From Onchidella celtica (taxonomy: Eukaryota; Mollusca; Gastropoda; Systellommatophora; Onchidiidae): 64,000 nt of DNA. A program made the translations under genes and the position numbers. Positions within the stretch are counted from its first letter, which is position 1, and every line of letters starts with the position of its first letter. The stretch spans positions 41,003,687 to 41,067,686 of the forward strand of contig OZ007570.1 of the NCBI GenBank assembly GCA_963931925.1. Reading direction: 5' to 3'. Shown here piece after piece: positions 1 through 10,663 of the stretch. Under the pieces are notes generated by a model. The model had not been told where the DNA came from and made no database searches. It saw only the letters and a program-made list of their open reading frames with translations.

Positions 1-423
1 TGTTGATGGTGCTGGTTGGAGTTGTAATAGGCAGACCTTTAGTTCAAAAAAAAAAAAAAGTGATGAGCCTGACAAATACTGCGCATAACTTGAATCTCCC
101 AATGTCAATCAATCTATTGTTTAGACAAGAGCCAATGCTTACCAAATTTACCAATCTCCTTAACAAAGAAAGGTCGTTATGAGCCACAATAATCTTCATA
201 TAATAAAAAACAAATTTCCCAGTCTTAAAAAACCAACTACAAATTATTTATGTATATACAGCTAACTGTATAAACACAGACCAAAAAGGCATACATTTAT
301 CATAACATTTTTGGTCTAAATCCATGGCACACTTCAAATTAAAATGCCATGGAGCATAAAAATATCCACAGGTTGGACTAAGCTATTCCGTTCATTAAAA
401 AAACTGAAACAAGTGAAAATATA
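1..423. other. Unannotated sequence, probably ACAT1 intron
   Basis: AT-rich, with no exon, repeat end or open frame that I can support. It lies between ACAT1 exons if the gene continues to the left. Confidence 0.5.
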
Positions 424-425
424 TA

Positions 426-1434
426 CAGTAGTCTCCGCCTAAGAACCCGCCGCCTAAGAACCCGATCCGCCTAAGAACCCGCTGTTGCCGCGAAACCGAA
501 TTTTTTCACTGTGATTTACATGCGTAAGAACCCGCTCTGAAACGAAAAATCCGCTTAAGAACCTGGCCTTTGTCCGAGAGACAAGCACACTTTTACGTAA
601 AATTTCCATATTAAACGCAAAATCTTATTCAATGAGGCCTAGACGGGATAGAACAAAGCCAGAGAACGGGTGGAGGGAAGGTAGGGGGAGGGGAACCGGA
701 CAAAGAATGGAGCCCGGTTACGTCTTTCGTGTGCAGGCAGGCCACGCCTAGACTAAATTAGCATAGTCATTACCTAACAACATTACCTGGTGTTGTCTGG
801 CAGAATTTTATGCGTAATTGACCATGCGCTTAGTTTGCATGGCACACATAACTTAGGGCTGATTGTGGTTATGTATTACACAGGGTACATGTCACTGTGC
901 CTCGTGTTGTCTAAACTTGGCATTGATCTGCGATTCACAGCTTGATTGTTCAGTCTGAATCATTCCATTCGTTAGACAGCACAGATTCATGTAACAGTGC
1001 ATAAGAATAAAAAGCAGAAAAAAATTGACCAATACTTTCTATCACAATAATGGTCCATTCATCTTTATGTTTACATTAGAAACACTCCTACAAGTACATG
1101 TACAACAAAATTAATCCAAAACATGGTCAGGGAGGGATAATACCTTTTGGTGGGGGGCTTAGCCTGAAGCCACTGGTTCCCACCTGTTCCAATATAAAAA
1201 AAAAAACATAAAAAAAACATAAAAAGTAATAAAAAAACCAATAAAAAAAAATAACTAACGCATAATTTTTATCCTTAGGTCAAGACCCAGGTCCGAGCAA
1301 TCAAGGGGGATAACCCATGGACACGGGTGGTCAAATATGGGTTGTATCCCTTGGCATCCACCTAAGAGCCCGGTCCGCCTAAGAACCCGCCTTTTCTGTC
1401 TCCCATTGACCGGGTTCTTAGGCGGAGACTACTG
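426..1434. mobile_element. Pogo/Tigger-like MITE, TA target site
   Basis: 1009 bp with near-perfect terminal inverted repeats that begin CAGTAGTCTCCGCCTAAGAA and read the same on the other strand from 1434. Flanked by TA at 424-425 and 435-436 on the outside (1435-1436). Each end contains extra copies of the CCGCCTAAGAACCC motif (three at the left, two at the right), so the ends are short tandem arrays. No transposase frame is present. The TA duplication and CAGT start fit the pogo branch of Tc1/mariner. It sits inside the ACAT1 gene. Confidence 0.85.
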
Positions 1435-1665
1435 TACTGTGGGCAGACTTAACATGCAGTACTGATCACTTGGGGAATGGATGCCATAATAATATATCAA
1501 AATCTTTTCTTCTGACTTATCTTGACATAAAATACATGTACATATTGTTTAAGAAGTTGAGAATTAAAAATAATGGAAATCCATGGCTGAAGAAATAAAT
1601 TAATAGATGCTATATTAATAAGATTTACTTTTTTCTTTGTGTTCTCACATGAGTTTAACACCCAC

Positions 1666-1761
1666 CTGCTCCAAGAGTTGCTTGTCTGCTTGGTGCCTGC
1701 CCCTGCCCCCCTTGTAAAACATTGCCCATGTAGACCTCATTGACTGCCTCTGGTGGAATTC
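1666..1761 (-). CDS. ACAT1: ACAT1 exon (MGNVLQGG motif)
   Basis: 96-bp exon with the thiolase [18 protein letters not shown] block. Acceptor ctctag, donor gtgggt. Confidence 0.93.
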
Positions 1762-2782
1762 CTAGAGATGAATAGGGCACAAATGTCATACACTCATTTA
1801 AGCTCAGTACTGCAGTCCATTCTAGGCCACTTTCATTCTTGCCCCACATGACAAGTGAAGCCAATTAAAATGTTTTAATTACATGTACTACAGAAAATAT
1901 CTTACAGCTCTCTGGTGGCAACCACTGTCTTTACAGTTCATTGAAGTTTATCAGCCTGTTTATAAAACTTTGAAATTACAAATATGTGCAAAAATATTAC
2001 ATCAACATGACAACAAAATAGGATATCAATGATTATACATAAAACTATATGAAATGTAGATTTTTGTAGAACTCAGCACTGTAATAACCTATCATACACT
2101 GCCATTGCGTCAGGTCATACTTTATGAGAAAATGCTCATGGTCATAGAGGTGCTATTCACATAACCATAAAGTTCTGCAAGCTATCACTATATTAAATGT
2201 GATTATTTTTTCACATTTCAAAGACTTTAAAGATCTTAATGATCACTAAACAGTTCATCTTCACTGATCATTCTGTTAACCAGCAAATATGATCAGGAAC
2301 TTGCTGAAATTTACTGCTTTCAGACAGTCAGTACAGGGTTAATCCTCACATTTATAACAGAATATTCACACTACTGAACAAACAGCTAGTGAACAATGAC
2401 AGTTATTTGAATTCAAATGCATAGGTAAGACGGATTTAAGCACAAATATATATCTAATGGTTTTTATGTATATATTGGATTAAGAAAAAAAAAATAAACA
2501 AGGATTTTTATGACATGTGAACTTGTGCCAAAGTTATAAAGTCATAAAATTTTGGACATGCTTTTTTTTCCTTTCCTGATGTGATATCAATATGATCCAT
2601 TACTATCTTCGACACAAACAAACAAAAAAAAGAGACACTTTGTACACAAACACATGGGTATAACCTGCTTTTTTCACTGCTGAACTGATTGCCGCTGCGC
2701 CCAATTTTGTAGCTGGCACAGTGGACAAGGAACCAAGAAATGATCCTATGGGAGTGCGCACAGCACTAGCTATCACAACTTC
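1666..2782 (-). CDS. ACAT1: Acetyl-CoA acetyltransferase (mitochondrial thiolase), two N-terminal exons
   Basis: Thiolase that interconverts two acetyl-CoA with acetoacetyl-CoA, in isoleucine and ketone-body metabolism. Exon 2665-2782 reads [20 protein letters not shown] then [19 protein letters not shown]; exon 1666-1761 reads (G)[20 protein letters not shown] then [12 protein letters not shown]. This matches human ACAT1 ([40 protein letters not shown]). The Met codon just before EVV lies in the intron, because an atgcag acceptor precedes GAA. The exons join G|GA to code Gly, and the second ends in G before donor gtgggt. The catalytic Cys exon (family pattern TTINKVCASG) would follow and must lie left of coordinate 1. 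The transit-peptide exon was not found. A cytosolic ACAT2 paralogue is less likely from the [10 protein letters not shown] and NVLQGG wording. Confidence 0.92.
2665..2782 (-). CDS. ACAT1: ACAT1 exon (TPIGSF motif)
   Basis: 118-bp exon with TRTPIGSF-type thiolase N-terminal motif. The donor is a weak gttata, but frame and phase continue into 1666-1761. Confidence 0.92.
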
Positions 2783-3929
2783 CTGCATGATGAACCATCA
2801 GAAAATTCACAATGCCCTGCATCTTCACAAATTCAATATCATCCCACCAAGCTCAACTGCATACATTACCATCTTCATTTGCATTGAGAATTAATTTTAT
2901 TTTCCTAGTGAAACATGATCTAACCTTTAAAATTTGCACTCGGGCTGTAACTGATATAAAGTGGGCCTAGTGTGTCATGAAATTGTATACTCATACTGAT
3001 CACTGAGCTGTCATCCAACATGTAGATATATCTAATATTATAAGCATCAAAATTTACATCTCCACCCCCCCCCCCCCCCCTTTCCAACGATCAAGCTATT
3101 ACATAGGGACAAAGTTTATCCCAGGCAATCATTCTCCATGACTTAATTATAAAAGTCATTTTCGAAACAAAACAAAAAAACAGAAAAATTCTCATCACAA
3201 AATGCACCGATTAAAGTGACAGTTCATGGGGTCACCTTCTAGATTCAGCTTTTACAGTATATTGCAACAGATAAATGCAAGCCCTACAAAAACATGGAGA
3301 AAAATGAGTAATATCGATGGTGTTGTGCTCTAACCATGTAACTGGAAAAAATTGAAAATACTGGCTTGCAGGATCCAGAAGGAAAAATATAATGCTGCTG
3401 TATTTTCACCTCCATATAATAACAAATGAAATCTCATCAGTGTGCCATAAGGCATTCCAGTTTGTACGTTACTCTTTATATTATACCTTCATGAATCGCA
3501 CATTGACCTATAATATATTATTACAATTTCAAGCACATCCACAAACACACGTAAAAAGAAACTTACATTTAAGTCAGAGGTTTGGGAATATGCTCTGCTG
3601 CCATTTAGGGACCTCAGAATCTGAAATTAGAAATAACCATGCGATTTCACTGATGAAAAGAAACAGTCTTTCAACTGTGGAGGCTCAAAGACAGTCAGCT
3701 GTCAAATAGTTGCAAGTGAAAGACGGATCGAGGGAATAAGGAAAAAAAAAAGTAGAAACCTTTCAGTACGATCACAAAAAAATTATCCCAATCTGTGTTA
3801 GCAAAACAGCAGCAAACCTAGAAAGGAGTTCCAAATGAGGTACACAGCCTCAGTTGAGCATATTATGTTCTGAGTGACCATCACCAAGCTGCGCATTTAC
3901 AATAAAAACATTCATCTATAAGAATTTAT
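2783..3929. other. ACAT1 upstream or intron sequence
   Basis: No supported exon. Contains a poly-C run at about 3065-3080. The 105-aa frame at 3392-3709 has no recognisable family features. Confidence 0.5.
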
Positions 3930-4381
3930 CTTGTATTTTGTATTTTTGTATTTGTATAACTCTTTAATCCCATTTGGGAAATTTGCCTTTGTGCCATGGC
4001 AGCCCAGTTATAACTGGAGCAGGCACGTCGTCGCCACAGTGCAGCGCGCGTTTTTTTTTTTTTTGTTGTTGTTTTTGGGGGGGGGGGGGTGAGGGGGGAG
4101 GGGGAGGGACTGGTAGAGATGAATTTTAATTTAATTTTGCCTGGGCAGCGGCCTGTTCAGCCTACTCTTTACGATTTCCAACTGCCAAGGTATCTTTAAC
4201 GTGCGCAACGTGCACACGGGCCCTCCGAATTTTTTGTCCTTATCCGAGAAGACTAGGTACTCGATCCTACCCCCCAATAGGATCAGGGACACGAAAATAT
4301 GAGAAAAATCCCAATTTCCAACATGCCTGCACGGTTTGGCACGAGAGGCGAGCACCTTGCCTCTAGACCACCTTGTCCCCT
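3930..4381 (-). mobile_element. tRNA-derived SINE, subfamily with ATACAAA-type tail
   Basis: Minus-strand copy related to 9058-9528: it shares the head GGACAAGGTGGTCTAGAGGC, the body with the CCCAATAGG and AACGTGCGCAACGTGCAC blocks, and GCCGCTGCCCAGGC. The B-box region of the tRNA-like head is deleted (ATGCCTGCACGGTTTGGCAC). Its 3' part after the poly-G/C tract (about 4077-4090) is different from the 9 kb copy: it goes through GGCAAATTTCCCAAATGGGA to a tail of TACAAAAATACAAAA type. Confidence 0.75.
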
Positions 4382-6505
4382 TATCTCACTTTAGATCTAG
4401 GGAGACTCTGCACACAGATGCGCTCCTGAAGTCCTTCCTTGAAATATCACTACTGTGTGCCTCAAATGGAACTCCTCCCCAAACCTGTTGTGCTGCTGTA
4501 ATGATGACAAACTGCCTTGTCATGATGTATGGACATGTAAAGACAAATGAATGCCTCAGGTCATTCTACTCCTCTATTATAATAAATATGTCCCATGAAG
4601 TGAAAGGACGAATTTCTCAAAGGTATCGTAGTTATTGCAGTTCAACATAACACTGATAAAATTATGATAACAACAGTAGGAAGCGCTACTGTAAATGCTA
4701 TGTATTGTCATTATCATTATTAACTATTCTGGTTGAAGACAGTTCACAACACTGTACGTTTGATCAGCTGGAACTGGGTCACTAAACCATTTGCTAATTT
4801 AGGACAGATTTTCTGAAACCTGTGGGAACTGTTATTTTACTTCAGCCTGCACACAGTTAGGATATATATATATATAACTTAAATTTGAAAAATGTTGCTG
4901 TCTTCTATGAGATATGCAGTCTTTGCACATAAGGCTATATGATACATATATGCTAGGACAAGTGCCAAAAAGATAGTGTCTTTTATGGGTCTACCATAAA
5001 AATGCATGCATAACTTATTATTAACCTGATTCTTATGTAAACTTCAGTTATATTATAGTTAATCTAGTCCCTGTTCTGCTGGGGGCACTTTTAAATCAAA
5101 GCAGTCACTGGACATAATGGATTATCAGCTGGGTATACACACTGTTATAATAAAATGTTAACTATTTTGCTGTAGTTTATAAATCAGTATTCATATTCAA
5201 ATTGATTCTGGAAAATTAAATACATACTGTTTGCTGGTGAATAAAACTGTCCTAGTGACAAAATTTTCGATTTTCACTGTTTCACATACATAAGGACTTA
5301 GTTTAAGGTCTCTTACATAAGCTCTTGGAATGTTTCTGTGAGACAACAGCTCTAAATGCATTTGTCCAGCTCACAAACATGCTTTATGACACATTCAAAA
5401 CTATTCATTTCCCCAAATTCAGTAGCATGTTAACATGTTTAATTGCTATATTTTGATAGGCATCCTAATACAACAAAGAGTACCTTTCACAATCTCTGAG
5501 ATGAGACCAAACGAAGATTTTCATCTTCCGATTTCAAGCCATTGAACTTTTTCAAATTAACACACACCTGTTGGGTGTGGGCTGTTTCCCATTAGTGCGG
5601 GCTATTTTATGTTAGTACAGGCTGTTTTAAATTAACCGATCAATACATCAGTTGCCTGTGCGGTGCAGCCATTCGCACACCCGTTCACGGTACCCCACAC
5701 CCCCTGGGATAACATAGAGTTTTGTAGCACATACTGTTTTTGTTTTTTTGTGTTTGTAAACATATGTAATTGTCATTACACTTCTCTGAATAAATTTTCC
5801 AATGATACCAAATCATACTCTGGCTTTATCAAAGGAGTTTATACATTATATGAATTTTCAAAAACACCCCCAAAATAGTGCATACATATGTAAAAATCAA
5901 GGACTACAGGAATGGGCGGTATGCATGCAAAAGCCATGATCCCAGGTGGTGTGAAAAGGTTAAATTGCCACTGGTGGAGACAAGTCATAAGAAGAGACGG
6001 GTGGACTGTCAGCATTCTGATAGACTCTTTGATAGATTTCAGTGACCTGGCTACATTCAGTTGGATATTACCATGCCATCACTTGATAGAATTATACCAA
6101 GGAAATCAGTACTGGATTTCCAAGCAATAATCTGCAAGATCACAGATGTCATGGAATCCATAATTATGAATCTAGAAATGTTTTCCTTGGATTTGCCATG
6201 GATTATAAACACAAATGTGACAGATCTAGTACTATTCTTTAACTCATTCGCTACCTTAAGCCGAATATTCAGCTTGCTGACTTTCGTTTTGCTACAGAAT
6301 GCCGAATACTCGGCTCGAGTGGACACTGATTTTTTAACACTGATATCCAAGAAATATCGAATCCTGTCCTGGTTCATTGATTTTCCTTTTCTTTGATAAT
6401 ATATTATATGTCTTGTATTCATACTGAGTGAAAGAAAAACATATTTGAACCATACTTTCAAACTGGATAGATTCTGGTGTTGAGAGTTCAAATCCAAACC
6501 CACCA
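4382..6505. other. Intergenic or intronic sequence
   Basis: No exon seen. 4433-4483 resembles 30484-30533 (shared TCCTTGAAATATCA and TGTGCCTCAAA blocks), so both are pieces of an undefined repeat. (TA)n occurs at 4861-4875. The overlapping frames at 6057-6506 on the two strands look like chance. Confidence 0.4.
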
Positions 6506-6507
6506 AA

Positions 6508-6785
6508 GTTTGTATTTTTTGTATTTTGTATACTTCTTTAATCCCGTTTGGGAAATTTGCCAGTTACAACTGGAGCAGGCATGTCATTGCCACAGTGCAG
6601 CGGGGTTTTTGGGGGGGGGGGGTGAAGATGAGGGAGGAGGGAGTGGTCGGATGAATTTTATTTAATTTTTGCCCGGGCAGCGGCCTGTTCAGCTCCAACT
6701 GCCACATGGTATAGGTCTATCTTTAACGTGCCCAATGTGCACACGAGCGAGCCCTCCGAGATTTTCGTCCTTATCCGAGAAGTCC
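6508..6785 (-). mobile_element. tRNA-derived SINE, 5'-truncated copy
   Basis: The 3' two-thirds of the same SINE as 3930-4381, sharing the TCGGATAAGGACGAAAATCT body, the poly-G tract near 6607-6621 and the GGCAAATTTCCCAAACGGGA tail block. The tRNA head is absent. Confidence 0.7.
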
Positions 6786-7337
6786 ACACTCACCAAAGTT
6801 GCTGTTGGGAATGAGTTAAGTTGAACTTTGTTCCTGCTAGGAAATGTCAATTTAGCATTGTATGAAAGACCCATTTGTCAAATTCTGGAACTCAATTTAA
6901 CGTGTTTCTTGTAAGGCCGCCCTTATCCGTCAACATTATCGACGGATACTTCCCAGGTTTATCCGTCAACATTATCAACGGATACTGCCCAGGTTTATCC
7001 GTCAACATTATCAACGGATACTGCCCAGATTTATACGGCAATACTATCGGCACTACTGACGAATGACAAACAACAACAACAAACAAACAAGCAAACTGGA
7101 TTTATTCCTAATGTTTTTGGATTTAAAAAAATTACTAAAGACACTGATTATTGTCAATATTATCGGCGGAAACTTGGGTTTATCCGGCAACACCTTAGGC
7201 ACTATTGACGAATGACAAACAACAACAATAAACAAACATGCAAACTGGATTTATTCCTAATGTTATTGGATTTTAAAAAATTACCAAAGACATTGATTAC
7301 TGATAAAAAAAACTTCTATAAGAAAAGAAAAAAAAAT

Positions 7338-7385
7338 ACCCTACCCGGCTGAGAATCGAACCACTGTACCCCCGATTGGCAGGTA
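7338..7385 (-). repeat. tRNA 3'-half-like segment in the left arm
   Basis: Reverse complement contains a B-box-like GGTTCGATTCTCAGCCGGG following a CTGCC anticodon-arm remnant. It mirrors 12441-12488. Confidence 0.5.
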
Positions 7386-7492
7386 GATACAAAAAAAAGA
7401 AACAACTGAATTTCTTCCGTCATTGTTCTTGGACTAAAAAAAAATATTGATGCCTAATAAAAAGACTTGTGACAAAAAAGAAAAAAAAGCTG

Positions 7493-7562
7493 CCGTGCTG
7501 AGAATTGGACCACTGCCATTTGACTGACAGGCAGAGATGCTAACAACTACGCTATTGAGAAC
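7493..7562 (-). repeat. tRNA-Asp(GTC)-like sequence in the left arm
   Basis: Reverse complement of the right-arm copy at 12263-12331, with small differences. It is degenerate and not expected to be a functional tRNA. Confidence 0.6.
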
Positions 7563-7885
7563 CCTGACCACTTGTGAGAAAAGTCTTACTAAATAAGTAT
7601 GACCAAACCAAGAAACCCATATCAACGGATTAGACCTGAACCTTCGTGTATCCATTAAATCAATAAAATTCCAAGTCTCTCCAATTTCAATATACATGTA
7701 GTTTTCAACACTCGCCCAATATGAACGCTGATCGCGTCGGGATGTACGCTCGTACGGAACATGGGAGGAACACGGAGAAAGGGTTCAAATCAGGGGAGAT
7801 GACTCGCAAATACAGAAATTATGTTGACGGATAAAAAAAATCCTAGGGAAAATTTTATCCGTCAGTATCGACGGATAAACACTTT

Positions 7886-8508
7886 GTTCTTGTAAAAGGA
7901 AGGAGAGCTGCCCGCTTTGTGACAAATGACTATACTAGAAGTAGTAGTGTAAATAAAATGATGAGAGACCTCGAGTGGACACCATTAGAAGAGAGGAGAG
8001 CAAAAAACAAAGTAAAAATATTTTATAAAGGCAGGGAAGGAAATATCCATATCCCACTGAACCACCTCACCATTAATACCAGAGGCAACAGAAGGAATAA
8101 TATAAAATATAACATCCCAAGCTCACAGGTTAACAGCCATCTTTATTCTTTTTACCCTAATGTCATCAGGATGTGGAACAACCTCCCGGCAGAAGTCCAA
8201 ACACTATCGTCTGCAACGACTTTCGACAATGAATTTAAGAACATTATTATCCGTTGCAGCTACCATTGTAACTAAAGTGCGGGTTGTATTTCTGTGCACA
8301 ATCTGGAAACCAAGAGATATTTATACCAGAGTTATATATACAAAAGACTTTATACAACTAATATATTTTTAAATGGTCTTAACATCTATGTAAGGTTTTA
8401 CCCTGCTTTTAGCCTCAGAGGAGCGACGTTGAGTCGCATATACTATAGTGCAGTTGGGGAATCGTCTTATAGACGAACCAACTATAAAAGAAGAAGAAGA
8501 AGAAGAAC
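7886..8508 (+). mobile_element. 5'-truncated CR1/L2-type LINE (RT C-terminal region)
   Basis: Frame 7886-8275 reads GRRAARFVTNDYTRSSSVNK then MMRDLEWTPLEERR, and further on SFYPNVIRMWNNLPAE, then stop. This is the typical end of CR1/L2/Jockey-type ORF2 (RAARFV...W..L..RR...F...IRLWN.LP). After a 3' untranslated stretch with AATCGTCTTATAGACGAACC it ends in an AGA-type microsatellite tail at about 8488-8508. It lies directly inside the left arm of the foldback structure. Confidence 0.85.
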
Positions 8509-8659
8509 ACAATATTTGGCATGCCCACCTGTACTTTCCTATCAGTCAAACTGCCTAAGATAAAAACAGATCTGGATTTTGAGTCTAGTATGCCAAATCT
8601 TTGCGTTCATGTGCCTAATATTCACATTATTATTGCCTTAGTTTATTTTTATTATTAGG

Positions 8660-8735
8660 CTAGATGAGTAGGCCTAGATCTAGTCTAGATCTAATCTAGA
8701 TCTAATCTAGATCTAGACGTCTAGATCTACATGAT
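8660..8735. repeat. TCTAGA/AGATCT palindromic array
   Basis: Dense run of TAGATCTA and CTAGATCTA units, one of four such arrays in the window. Confidence 0.85.
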
Positions 8736-9057
8736 AATTGATATCGACCTTTGATCCTCCCGAAACCTCCTGTGCTGCTCATGTTAATTCCATGACAGTG
8801 AAGGAGGAGTTTCTTCTGGCAGTCCCCTCAATCAGAAAAAATGAAAATAAGAACCCTTACCAGATGCGTTATACGATGATGTGACTGCATTTTTCGTTTC
8901 CAGGTCCGTTCCTTATTGTACTCGAAGTCAACGCCAACTGTGGTACAGAGACTCAAAGCTGTAAGGGTTGTGAACTTATCACTGGGGTCAATCTCAACCA
9001 ATCAAAATTTGTACATATGACACACCTCCAAGACGTGGTTGGGCTATTACCGTAGCT

Positions 9058-9528
9058 TGATTTGAGGTCTTTATTTTAGGAGGTTCGCTGCCCTTGGCAT
9101 TTACACCTCACTTTACTTGTTTTATTATTTCTTGTTCTGGCCGGGGGGGGGGGGGGATGATATGGATAAATTTTAATCTATTAATTTCAATTTTGCCCGG
9201 GCAGCGGCCTTTCGGCCTGCTCTTTACGATTTCCAACTGCCAAGGTATTTTTAACGTGCGCAACGTGCACACGGGCCCTCCGAATTTTTTCGTCCTTATC
9301 CGAGAAGACTAGGTACTCGATCCTACCCCCCAATAGGACCAGGGACTTGAAAATATGAGAAAAATCCAATTTCCAAGAACTACTCGATCCTACCCCCCAA
9401 TAGGACCAGGGACCTGAAAATATGAGAAGAATCCACTTTTCAACATGCCTGCACTGCCCGGGTTTAGAACCCGGGACCCTTGGCATGAGAGGCGAGCACC
9501 TTGCCTCTAGACCACCTTGTCCCCTATT
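9058..9528 (-). mobile_element. Full-length tRNA-derived SINE with 12-bp target duplication
   Basis: On the minus strand it starts near 9525 with a tRNA-like head: A box in AAGGTGGTCTAGAGGC, then CTCGCCTCTCATGCCAAGGG and a B-box stem CCCGGGTTCTAAACCCGGGC. A body with a tandemly duplicated block (9309-9367 and 9380-9431) follows, then AACGTGCGCAACGTGCAC, GGCCGAAAGGCCGCTGCCCG, a poly-C tract and a 3' end AAAATAAAGACCTCAAATCA. Target duplication ATTACCGTAGCT flanks it at 9046-9057 and 9529-9540. Internal Pol III boxes are implied. Confidence 0.9.
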
Positions 9529-9617
9529 ATTACCGTAGCTACCAAGAATCGCGATTCTTATACATAATAATATCTCATTATCGGGTATCGATGGTATTGG
9601 GTATGGATTTGATATAA

Positions 9618-9845
9618 CTATAGGACACGGACAAACGGCATAATCAATATCCCAGTTCTGCCAAGAACCTTGAACCTTGAACCTAGGCGTTGTCCCTCCA
9701 CTGCAGGATGTAGCCCTCTGACAATGCCTTCCATTTGCTTCGATCTTGCGCACTCCTTGTCCAGGTCGCACCCTCTGTTCTTGTGATGTCGTCTCTCCAT
9801 CGTCCTACTGGCCGTCCTCGTGATCTTCTCCCCGTCCTGTAAATT
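9618..9845 (-). mobile_element. LINE 3' fragment (RTE/Jockey-like ORF2 end)
   Basis: The minus strand reads RPVGRWRDDITRTEGATWTR then SAQDRSKWKALSEGYILQW in one frame, broken elsewhere by stops. This is the common C-terminal end of endonuclease-reverse transcriptases (RWRDDI...W.R.A.DR..W..L.E.YILQW). A related piece is at 36545-36772. Confidence 0.75.
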
Positions 9846-10430
9846 CTTATTACATTTCATGACTGATCGGTTTTTCTGTGGAGTACCTCACTGGTTGTGT
9901 ACAGATAGATCTACAATGAAATCAGGATCAGTGACAACACGGTTCAATCAAACTGTCTGTATGACCATAATAGATCTAGAAAGACATAATGACATGCTGT
10001 TAGAACGCAGGCAATCATCGAGACTGATTGGGCTGGCTCTGAACTTTTTTTTATTCCAGAGACAAGACACATACTCAATACCAAGAAATATTGCTAGAAC
10101 TAGGACAGATAAAAGTCCAAAGACATGAGGTAGCAATCAAAACAAGAGGAAAGGTAGCGAAGAAAAGAGATGTGCGACACTTAATTCGGAGTTCAAGGTG
10201 AAAGCTGATACCATTCAGCATTGTTAAATCATCAGCTCAGTGCAAGATTTGATCGAGTCTCGACTATTTTACAGAGAAGGGGCTAATCTAGATAATCACT
10301 TCTTGAACTCAACCGACAAAATTGAAGGCCGAAGATTTCACATAGTAAAGTGACGAAACCCTATTAATTTCTGCCATCCCCTTTTCAATCACTTGACAAC
10401 ATGACATATACGACAAAAGTAGGCCCTATA

Positions 10431-10663
10431 CAGGGTCTCCCAGGAGTTGCGCACCATCCTGGTTTTAAAACTGAGTGCCAAAAGATCACCCCTGAAATCC
10501 TCAGGAGTGTGAGACAGTTTGATGAAGAGAATTTATGTGTGTTTTATTGCACAGGGTGCTCAATTTGAGCATTTGTCATGATTATTATCAATAAGGGTGT
10601 TTATGAAATCAATAAAGGTGTCTTTTTAAAACCAGGGTGGTGCGCGACTTCTGGGACACCCTG
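10431..10663. mobile_element. Tc1/mariner-like MITE, TA target site
   Basis: 233 bp with inverted ends: left CAGGGTCTCCCAGGAGTTGC and right, on the other strand, CAGGGTGTCCCAGAAGTCGC, continuing to GCACCACCCTGGTTTTAAAA-type sequence. Flanked by TA at 10429-10430 and 10664-10665. Non-coding. Confidence 0.88.

Noticed and set aside
6057..6506. 149-aa minus-strand frame overlapping a 111-aa plus-strand frame
   Set aside because: No family motif, no splice context, and both strands open over the same AT-rich stretch; chance is the simplest explanation.
6926..7070. CRISPR-like array
   Set aside because: Regular units of about 38 bp, but there are no distinct spacers, the units are palindromic, and the host is a eukaryote.
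9187..9771. 194-aa minus-strand open frame
   Set aside because: It runs through a tRNA-derived SINE and into a LINE tail; the frame is a by-product of the SINE sequence.
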